Of a stretch of DNA of 12,174 nt, positions 7,178 through 11,461 are shown in pieces (position 1 is the first letter of the stretch; every line of letters starts with the position of its first letter). Under the pieces are notes generated by a model that saw nothing but the letters and a program-made list of their open reading frames with translations, was not told the DNA's origin and did not search any database. Origin of the DNA: an uncultured Rickettsiales bacterium (GTDB taxonomy: Bacteria > Pseudomonadota > Alphaproteobacteria > Rs-D84); contig URSJ01000018.1 of NCBI GenBank assembly GCA_900550495.1, positions 1-12,174 on the forward strand, in the 5' to 3' direction. Made by a program: the position numbers and the translations under genes.

Positions 7178-7648
7178 ATTCAACCATACAATTATTATGT
7201 TCAAATACATCGCAAAAATCAGCCATAAAATATACGGCCAAATCAAATACCCGGCCCATCGATTAAACGACCGAAATTCGCGCATCATAAACGCCGAAAC
7301 GATAATCAGACCAACCAACACAATCAACGCCGCGCCCGCCATATGCAAACCAAAGAACACATATGACCACAGCGCGTTTAACGCCATCTGGCCCAGGAAT
7401 AATAAATAGGCTGGAACCTTGGACTGACGCGTCTTGGCATTACGCACGACCAGGAATAACGCCACCCCCAGCAACGCATACAGCAACGGCCACACCACGG
7501 CAAACACCCAACCGTCTGGGGTCAGCGCAGATTTATTCAGCGCGTTATACCATAAATCAGATGCGCCATTTGGCGAAAATAAAACGCCGACTATGCCTGG
7601 GACAAACGACAACACCATAGTCAGAATAAATTCCAAGACGACTTTCAT
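7175..7648 (-). CDS. tspO: TspO/MBR family tryptophan-rich sensory protein
   Basis: The 157-residue, five-helix membrane protein matches TspO/MBR in length and motifs: WYNALNKSALTPDGWVFAVVWPLLY (about 33-57), GQMALNALWSYVFFGL in the middle, and a C-terminal segment like PYILWLIFAMYLN. Family members bind tetrapyrroles and related ligands and influence stress and pigment responses; the ligand here is unknown. The longer open frame starts 27 codons upstream. I chose the ATG at 7648 because a strong AAAGGAG Shine-Dalgarno precedes it and because the family starts here. A -10 element lies about 37 bases upstream. Confidence 0.93.
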   Translation of the reverse strand: MKVVLEFILTMVLSFVPGIVGVLFSPNGASDLWYNALNKSALTPDGWVFAVVWPLLYALLGVALFLVVRNAKTRQSKVPAYLLFLGQMALNALWSYVFFGLHMAGAALIVLVGLIIVSAFMMREFRSFNRWAGYLIWPYILWLIFAMYLNIIIVWLN

Positions 7649-7684
7649 ATTATCTCTCTCCTTTCTTGAACTTTGGGCGATAGA

Positions 7685-7690
7685 ATTATA
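7685..7690 (-). promoter_or_regulatory. tspO -10 element
   Basis: A perfect TATAAT on the minus strand in the context TTATCGTATAAT, giving a predicted leader of roughly 30 bases that carries the AAAGGAG site. No convincing -35 hexamer is visible. Confidence 0.5.
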
Positions 7691-7729
7691 CGATAACGCC
7701 CCACAACGACACCACAGGAACGATTTCAC

Positions 7730-7757
7730 AAAAAAACCAGACCGCCAAAATGGCGGT
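7730..7757 (-). terminator. Rho-independent terminator of the 104-codon gene
   Basis: Stem ACCGCCA (7741-7747), loop AAA, TGGCGGT (7751-7757). On the minus strand it is followed by TGG and seven T (7736-7730). It lies five bases past the stop at 7763. It supports real leftward transcription of the gene above it and separates it from tspO. Confidence 0.8.
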
Positions 7758-7762
7758 TTGTT

Positions 7763-8077
7763 TTATCGCATAATGCGTTCACGAATATTTATCATCAAAC
7801 GAACAATCGGCTTCATAAATTCAGGCACGTGCCAGAAATACATCAATACCAATCCAACATTACGACGCACCGCATGTGGCTTTAACGGAATCAGTGCATC
7901 GCCAACATACCAACGTTTTGCCCACAAGAATTCAATCAATGCCAATTCGCGAATACGACGACGATTGGGACGCAATCCTGTTCGCGCCTGATACTCGCGC
8001 AAGACCTGTTTATACAGCCGCGCATTTATCTTGGTGCGCCCTGCAGGATTGGCTGACGCCGCCCTTGCAAAATCCAC
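7763..8077 (-). CDS. Hypothetical protein with 5' end made of tRNA-repeat DNA
   Basis: I do not recognise it. The frame gives 104 residues from a GTG at 8077, but the first roughly 22 residues (MDFARAASANPAGRTKINAR) are encoded by insertion-remnant DNA and the displaced tRNA-Arg 3' end at 8020-8050. The remainder (LYKQVLREYQARTGLRPNRR onward) looks like genuine protein: basic, helical, with YFWHVPEFMKPIVRLMINIR near the end, and host-like codons. A strong terminator follows its stop. Either the original 5' part was replaced when elements integrated at the tRNA, or it is a short gene read from a non-ATG start near 8020. The GGAGG next to the GTG overlaps the codon and cannot serve it. Start uncertain. 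Confidence 0.45.
   Translation of the reverse strand: MDFARAASANPAGRTKINARLYKQVLREYQARTGLRPNRRRIRELALIEFLWAKRWYVGDALIPLKPHAVRRNVGLVLMYFWHVPEFMKPIVRLMINIRERIMR
8020..8050 (-). repeat. Third copy of the tRNA-Arg 3' end (oldest attachment scar?)
   Basis: This 31-base stretch matches 9401-9431 with a single difference, at the position of the tRNA discriminator base. On the minus strand it carries the last 18 or so tRNA bases including CCA, then AAGATAAATGCGC. The sequence further downstream differs from that after the other two copies, so this is where the native chromosome probably resumes. Confidence 0.7.
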
Positions 8078-8089
8078 CTCCGTTAAAAC

Positions 8090-8249
8090 TACGGTGGACC
8101 GGCGCGTTTCCGCCTTTTTGCGTCGGGTCGAACTGCTCCCCGTCGCAGGTTCAAATCCAAATCCCCCTGCAACGTATAATTCCCGTGGCTACGCATTTAT
8201 CTTGGCGCGCCCTGCAGGATTCGAACCTGCGACCTGCGGATTAGAAATC
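8090..8249 (-). repeat. Left 160-base direct repeat with truncated tRNA-Arg 3' half (att-like)
   Basis: It matches 9300-9459 at 155 of 160 positions. It contains the tRNA-Arg 3' half from the anticodon loop to CCA (8249-8203) plus 113 bases downstream. Identity stops at 8250, inside the anticodon stem, a common crossover zone for tyrosine recombinases acting on tRNA genes. It cannot make a functional tRNA because the 5' half is missing. Together with 8051-8089 it fills a 332-base stretch between the 104-codon gene and the peptidase gene. Confidence 0.85.
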
Positions 8250-8330
8250 GTCTGAACCAAAACCGATTGTTCGCCCAATTTCTGCCCCTTTCCGCCATTT
8301 TGTTTCCACACCAATCTCCATACTATGTAT

Positions 8331-8349
8331 CAAATATGTAACATATTTG
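8331..8349. repeat. Near-perfect 19-base dyad in the island
   Basis: CAAATATGT, one base, ACATATTTG. It is AT-rich, has no T-run and lies between the peptidase stop and the left repeat. It resembles an operator or recombination-protein site more than a terminator. Function unknown. Confidence 0.5.
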
Positions 8350-8410
8350 TGAAAACATTACAGTTATCTCAAGCTCATTAACAGAAACTAGTCATTTATT
8401 ATTAACAAAC

Positions 8411-9166
8411 TCAAGCGGCATTATATAATTCAACAGGCAAATTTACCAGTTTGATATCTTTGTCTGCCTCCCAAATCTTACCTTCATTTTCAATACAAAA
8501 TTCAACATTACCATTAGAACATCTAATAAAACTAATATCGGTCAGTCCGTCTTCTCTCAGATTGTCTTGTAAGAGGTAGAATTTATCATAATCCTTAGCT
8601 ACCTGTAGTAAATCAGATTTTTTATACACTTCATCACCAGACACAAGTTCTTCCGGATATTCCTTATCTGATGTATTATTATGTGGATAAATGGAAATAC
8701 CATCCAGGTTTAGACCTGGCTCAATATGGAAATCTGGAAATTCTTCACTGCAAGGAGTTATTATAATATATTTAGACATCAACATAGCACCCGCGCTAAA
8801 ACCAAGCATAACCCCATTAAAGTTTTTCAATTCGTTCATAATGTCCAGCCTTTCACACAGTTCTTTTTGTTTAAATGGGTCGCCCCCCATTAACATCACA
8901 AAACTTGCATTTTTCACCATTTTTTTTGCTTCGTCAGAAGACAATTCAGGGGTAATGACATTTACAGATTCAAATTCAATGCCTACATTTTGGAAATGTT
9001 TTGTAAAGTTAGGAATATGTTTAAGACGGGCTTTTTCTACCTTTTCTGCCCCGCCTGGAACATAAACGATGCTCTTTGTGTTTTTTAATTCATCCTTAAG
9101 CATATTGCCAAGTCCATGCCCAAAAATGTTATCAAGGTCGAAACCACTACAATAATATCTAACCAT
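8411..9166 (-). CDS. Peptidase family S51 (dipeptidase E-like) protein
   Basis: The 251-residue protein has the S51 / type-1 glutamine-amidotransferase-like fold: VYVPGGAEK near 35-43, the loop MLMGGDPFKQ (91-100), the nucleophile elbow GFSAGAM (S124 at 122-128), and a candidate catalytic H162 in YPHNN. The Ser-to-His spacing of 38 is close to that of PepE. Family members cleave N-terminal Asp dipeptides or cyanophycin-like substrates; the substrate here is unknown. The ATG at 9166 is preceded by AAAAGGGGATCTAT, a good Shine-Dalgarno; the frame is open 17 codons further but crosses the promoter. Low G+C and many AAA, ATA and TTA codons set it apart from its neighbours and suggest transfer, possibly from a Firmicute. 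Confidence 0.82.
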   Translation of the reverse strand: MVRYYCSGFDLDNIFGHGLGNMLKDELKNTKSIVYVPGGAEKVEKARLKHIPNFTKHFQNVGIEFESVNVITPELSSDEAKKMVKNASFVMLMGGDPFKQKELCERLDIMNELKNFNGVMLGFSAGAMLMSKYIIITPCSEEFPDFHIEPGLNLDGISIYPHNNTSDKEYPEELVSGDEVYKKSDLLQVAKDYDKFYLLQDNLREDGLTDISFIRCSNGNVEFCIENEGKIWEADKDIKLVNLPVELYNAA

Positions 9167-9188
9167 ATAGATCCCCTTTTCAGGATGA

Positions 9189-9200
9189 ATTATAACATAA
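9189..9200 (-). promoter_or_regulatory. Extended -10 promoter of the S51 peptidase gene
   Basis: TTATGTTATAAT on the minus strand, with TG before a perfect TATAAT at 9194-9189. The same 12 bases precede the zeta-like kinase (10298-10287), and TTATGATATAAT precedes ftsB. No clear -35 is visible. Confidence 0.55.
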
Positions 9201-9299
9201 CAGCCAGAAAATGCCACTTTTTTATGAAGAGATATTGCGGTTTAGCTTGATTTCTGAATTTTTTGAGTTACAATCAAAAAAACTTATTTGATTAAGAGT

Positions 9300-9459
9300 T
9301 ACGGTGGACCGGCGCGTTTCCGCCTTTTTGCTGCGGGTCGAACTGCTCCCCGTCGCAGGTTCAAATCCAAATCCCACTGCAACGCATAATTCCCGTGGCT
9401 GCGCATTTATCTTGGCGCGCCCTGCAGGATTCGAACCTGCGACCTGCGGATTAGAAATC
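9300..9459 (-). repeat. Right 160-base direct repeat spanning the tRNA-Arg 3' half (att-like)
   Basis: Partner of 8090-8249 with five mismatches. The 113 bases outside the tRNA (9300-9412) are shared with the left copy but not with the oldest scar at 8020-8050, so they probably belong to the mobile element's end rather than to the host. They contain a weak hairpin GGCG...CGCC followed by TTTTT on the plus strand, and a T-loop-like GGTTCAAATCC. Confidence 0.85.
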
Positions 9460-9489
9460 CGATGCTCTATCCAGCTGGGCTAAGGGCGC
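9413..9489 (-). tRNA. tRNA-Arg (anticodon UCU) with encoded CCA
   Basis: On the minus strand the 77-base gene starts GCGCCCT and closes with AGGGCGC, discriminator G and CCA (9415-9413). The anticodon loop TTTCTAA gives UCU, reading AGA. The T arm is GCAGG-TTCGAAT-CCTGC. The sequence is very close to E. coli tRNA-Arg(UCU) as I remember it. Two helix mismatches are visible: C12 with A23 in the D stem and T27 with C43 at the top of the anticodon stem. The 3' half from the anticodon loop onward is shared with the displaced copy at 8203-8249, so the present gene may be a hybrid of resident 5' half and element-borne 3' half. A good promoter lies just upstream. Confidence 0.95.
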
Positions 9490-9498
9490 ACACCCCCT

Positions 9499-9527
9499 AT
9501 TCTATACTATATTTCGGCAAATTTCAA
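9499..9527 (-). promoter_or_regulatory. tRNA-Arg promoter
   Basis: On the minus strand TTGAAA (9522-9527), a 17-base spacer and TAGAAT (9499-9504), ending nine bases before the tRNA 5' end. The position and a GC-rich discriminator (AGGGGGTGT) fit a stable-RNA promoter. Confidence 0.65.
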
Positions 9528-9543
9528 GTTTTGCATAAACCAT

Positions 9544-9583
9544 AAAAAACACCGCCCAAACGGGCGGTGTTTTATCATAGATT
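9544..9583 (-). terminator. Terminator of the kinase/small-protein operon (left flanking repeat)
   Basis: ACACCGCCC (9549-9557), loop AAAC, GGGCGGTGT (9562-9570) form a perfect 9-base stem, with six T after it on the minus strand and four T on the plus strand. It ends the leftward two-gene operon before the tRNA promoter. All 40 bases recur at 10317-10356 with two differences. Confidence 0.88.
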
Positions 9584-9588
9584 CTTAT

Positions 9589-9732
9589 TTATAACCTAAC
9601 CTCGGTCAATTTACCATTTACAACATACGGGACTGGCACGCCGGCTTTCTTGGCGGCATGACGTGCACTGCGCACCCCACGTCTGGCCAAACGTTGTATT
9701 TTTTCTGATAAAACACGACGACTCTTAGTCAT
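9589..9732 (-). CDS. 47-residue basic protein, putative partner of the zeta-like kinase
   Basis: This small gene reads MTKSRRVLSEKIQRLARRGV and ends in VPVPYVVNGKLTEVRL. Fourteen of 47 residues are Lys, Arg or His and only two are acidic. The first 30 residues look like an amphipathic basic helix; the rest looks like a short beta hairpin. Its ATG overlaps the kinase stop by eight bases (ATGACTAA), and AAAGG lies eight bases upstream inside the kinase gene, so translation is coupled. From memory, zeta-type kinase genes often neighbour small proteins with a similar tail (helix, then GxPVxxxxDGKV), which makes this a candidate antitoxin or cofactor. The gene order, kinase first, is the reverse of the classical epsilon-zeta arrangement. 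Function unproven. Confidence 0.75.
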   Translation of the reverse strand: MTKSRRVLSEKIQRLARRGVRSARHAAKKAGVPVPYVVNGKLTEVRL

Positions 9733-10279
9733 TTTTTATACCTTTGAATTTATTATAAGCTTGTTCATTTACAATTTCAAGTCGTTTTGAATCACTACGT
9801 GCAACCAACTCAAAACGTTCACCGCCATTATAATACAATTCCCAATATTTAACATCAGGTATCGTTTTCCAAAAATTATTCAAACTGCGGTTATATCGAC
9901 GTTTTACATCAACCGTTGGCACATTATGTCCACCCAATTTCACACGCATTTTAATTCTGGCGATGTTTTGTTTGGCAGATTCCAAAAAAACATAAATAAA
10001 AACAATGTCGTAACGTTCCTGTTTGGCCCGTTCTATGGCACGCAAATGATACAGTCCTGAAATTGTTGATTCCAAAACAAAAGAACCACCATCGCGAAAC
10101 AATTCGTCCATCTGGGATAATAATATTTTACCAGACCGAATGCCTATTTTATCATTCAGGTTCTTGGCTATCTCGTCTGCATTTAGAAAGGTAATATCTT
10201 CTTCCCTGACTATTTCTTTGGCCAGTGTTGTTTTGCCACTGCCGTTTGGGCCAGCGATGATATACATTATCTTGCTCAT
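9725..10279 (-). CDS. Zeta-toxin-like P-loop kinase (COG4185-type)
   Basis: The 184-residue protein has a Walker A motif GPNGSGKTT at 10-18, NADEIAKNL (33-41), a substrate-side FVLESTISG (67-75), and the lid/arginine region RIKMRVKLGGHNVPTVDVKRRYNRSLNNF (108-136), followed by WELYYNGGERFELVA (146-160). This order is typical of zeta-toxin-like kinases. Classical zeta toxins phosphorylate UDP-N-acetylglucosamine and block wall synthesis; whether this one does so is unknown. It overlaps the downstream 47-residue gene by eight bases. There is no Shine-Dalgarno, and a perfect TATAAT ends seven bases before the ATG, so the mRNA is probably leaderless. G+C is low (20/60 in 9841-9900), unlike the operons to its left. 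Confidence 0.88.
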   Translation of the reverse strand: MSKIMYIIAGPNGSGKTTLAKEIVREEDITFLNADEIAKNLNDKIGIRSGKILLSQMDELFRDGGSFVLESTISGLYHLRAIERAKQERYDIVFIYVFLESAKQNIARIKMRVKLGGHNVPTVDVKRRYNRSLNNFWKTIPDVKYWELYYNGGERFELVARSDSKRLEIVNEQAYNKFKGIKND

Positions 10280-10286
10280 AATTTAT

Positions 10287-10298
10287 ATTATAACATAA
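10287..10298 (-). promoter_or_regulatory. Extended -10 promoter of the kinase operon, leaderless geometry
   Basis: TTATGTTATAAT on the minus strand, perfect TATAAT with upstream TG, seven bases before the ATG at 10279. The -35 region is weak. The spacing equals that of ftsB, dus and uvrA. Confidence 0.6.
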
Positions 10299-10316
10299 CC
10301 CGCCCTGTTGTTTCAC

Positions 10317-10356
10317 AAAAAATACCGTCCAAACGGGCGGTGTTTTATCATAGATT
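10317..10356 (-). terminator. Terminator of the HdeD-like gene (right flanking repeat)
   Basis: ACCGTCC (10324-10330), loop AAAC, GGGCGGT (10335-10341) with one G-T pair, then six T on the minus strand. It starts just past the stop of the HdeD-like gene. It matches 9544-9583 at 38 of 40 positions, including sequence outside the hairpin, so the kinase cassette lies between two direct repeats. Confidence 0.85.
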
Positions 10357-10358
10357 TG

Positions 10359-10997
10359 TTATCCAATTACATTACGTTTCAGTTTCAGCAATTCTATATA
10401 CATGTATATATCAGATGCCGCATACAGCAACAATGTTATTGCCAGGTAATACACCACCGCGATTGGTGCCGCCATTGGCCAGAACAGCAATGCCACCGCC
10501 AACGCAACCAACACTATTGCCATCACCAGGTCAAAACCCCAATGTCCGAACCGCGCACGTGCCATATTGATTGCAAATATCAACGCACGCAGTGCCTTGA
10601 ACAAGAACAGCGCGACAAATATCACCGTCATCACGCGGATTGACCCTGTTGGATATATACAGAACAACACACCCAACACCACGTTTATCAGTCCGAACAG
10701 CACATCAAACCACCCGCCGCCAACATTGCGCGACGCGATAAACCCAACGATGGTGCGATACAGTCCAAACAATCCCAATCCGATACCAATAATAAACATA
10801 AACGCAGTCAGCACCGCCATCGGCTTGAACGCCATCAGTATTGCAGCGATACCGAACAACAACCCTTCGCATACCAGCAATGGTGCTGATTTATCATACA
10901 TACGCTGGACCGCTGCGGCAACGGAATCTGAGGGTGCATGTTGCACACGGGTTGCGCGAACCGGCTTGGCTTTCTTGGTTGATTCTTTCTTTGGCAT
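10359..10997 (-). CDS. HdeD/DUF308-type six-helix membrane protein
   Basis: The 212-residue protein has a basic N-terminal tail (MPKKESTKKAKPVRATR) and then about six hydrophobic helices, arranged in pairs as in the HdeD/DUF308 family: LLVCEGLLFGIAAILMAF, AVLTAFMFIIGIGLGLFGLY, WFDVLFGLINVVLGVLFCIY, VMTVIFVALFLFKALRALIF, and two more. HdeD in E. coli is linked to acid resistance; the role of most relatives is unknown. I chose the ATG at 10997, preceded by AAGGGATTGTT, over the frame opening 18 codons upstream, which crosses the predicted transcription start. It has its own promoter and terminator, so it appears monocistronic. Confidence 0.8.
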   Translation of the reverse strand: MPKKESTKKAKPVRATRVQHAPSDSVAAAVQRMYDKSAPLLVCEGLLFGIAAILMAFKPMAVLTAFMFIIGIGLGLFGLYRTIVGFIASRNVGGGWFDVLFGLINVVLGVLFCIYPTGSIRVMTVIFVALFLFKALRALIFAINMARARFGHWGFDLVMAIVLVALAVALLFWPMAAPIAVVYYLAITLLLYAASDIYMYIELLKLKRNVIG

Positions 10998-11032
10998 AAC
11001 AATCCCTTTTTTGATATTTACGTGATACACAT

Positions 11033-11061
11033 ATTGTAACGCAAACAGCACGACTATTCAA
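11033..11061 (-). promoter_or_regulatory. Promoter of the HdeD-like gene
   Basis: On the minus strand TTGAAT (11056-11061), a 17-base spacer and TACAAT (11033-11038), giving a leader of about 28 bases that holds the AAGGGA ribosome site. Confidence 0.65.
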
Positions 11062-11171
11062 GCCCCCGCGACGGGCAAAAATTCATAATTGGCACAAAAA
11101 AAGCCTTGACCTGGGGCGAATATATTGTAAAAAATTGACCGGGAAAAAAATCTATACCAAAGGACACAAAA

Positions 11172-11366
11172 ATGAACACACACTATAAATTATTAAAAGT
11201 GCACCGTCCATACCAGACCACCGATAAACAGTGGGTTGTTGTTTGCTCTTACTCGATTGGGCGCGATGCCCAGGCACGTTATAATATCCAGAATGTGTAT
11301 AATTCTGTGCTGCGTGCATATATGAAATATATTCAAAAATCATTACACGCCGCACGCACCAGATAA
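11172..11366 (+). CDS. Orphan small protein, 64 residues
   Basis: I do not recognise it. The sequence (MNTHYKLLKVHRPYQTTDKQ onward) is basic and rich in tyrosine, with a likely beta start (WVVVCSYSIG) and a helical second half (ARYNIQNVYNSVLRAYMKYI). No membrane helix or signal peptide is visible. The ATG follows AAAGGACACAAAA, a good Shine-Dalgarno, and a strong terminator starts at the stop codon, so it is probably a real single-gene unit. Two TTGACC hexamers (11106-11111 and 11135-11140) lie upstream, but neither is well spaced to a good -10. The opposite-strand frame over the same bases has no such signals. Confidence 0.65.
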   Translation: MNTHYKLLKVHRPYQTTDKQWVVVCSYSIGRDAQARYNIQNVYNSVLRAYMKYIQKSLHAARTR

Positions 11367-11390
11367 AAAAACGCGCCCAGCGCGTTTTTT
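11366..11390. terminator. Strong symmetrical rho-independent terminator
   Basis: AAAAAACGCGC (11366-11376), loop CCA, GCGCGTTTTTT (11380-11390): a perfect 11-base stem with A and T tracts able to work in both directions. It begins at the last base of the 64-residue gene's stop and could also stop transcripts arriving from the glycine-rich gene. Confidence 0.88.
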
Positions 11391-11406
11391 AGTGCGTAAG
11401 AGATAG

Positions 11407-11457
11407 AGTGATTTAGTGATAGTTTTTTAGAACAGGCAACCATATCACTTGCTCACT
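11407..11457. repeat. Inverted repeat after the glycine-rich gene
   Basis: AGTGAtttAGTGATA (11407-11421) pairs with TATCACTtgcTCACT (11443-11457), with a 3-base internal bulge and a 21-base loop. It lies just past the glycine-rich gene's stop and may form a 3' end structure. The half-site AGTGA recurs directly, so a protein-binding role is also possible. Confidence 0.45.
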
Positions 11458-11461
11458 TTTC

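Larger units (their letters stand above)
8250..9459. mobile_element. Small tRNA-Arg-integrated genomic island carrying an S51 peptidase gene
   Basis: The 1210-base unit lies between two direct repeats that include the tRNA-Arg 3' half. The intact tRNA is at the right end and the displaced 3' half at the left, the classic outcome of integration into a tRNA gene. The contents differ from the surroundings: hand counts give 18/60 (8581-8640) and 21/60 (8761-8820) G+C, against 36/60 (5401-5460) and 34/60 (6361-6420) in resident genes. The only gene is an S51 peptidase. No integrase, excisionase or transposase is present, so it must be a remnant, a passenger mobilised in trans, or the product of a deletion. 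Confidence 0.65.

Noticed and set aside
8031..8255. Plus-strand frames through the tRNA repeat, ending ARPAGFEPATCGLEIV or similar
   Set aside because: These are the known spurious translation of antisense tRNA sequence (T arm and anticodon arm), not a protein.
8090..9459. CRISPR array or long terminal repeats of an insertion sequence
   Set aside because: There are only two long copies, they are direct and contain tRNA sequence, and no transposase lies between; attachment repeats explain them better.
11098..11160. Promoter from the two TTGACC hexamers before the 64-residue gene
   Set aside because: No -10 element at acceptable spacing; the best combination (16-base spacer to TAAAAA) is too weak to list.
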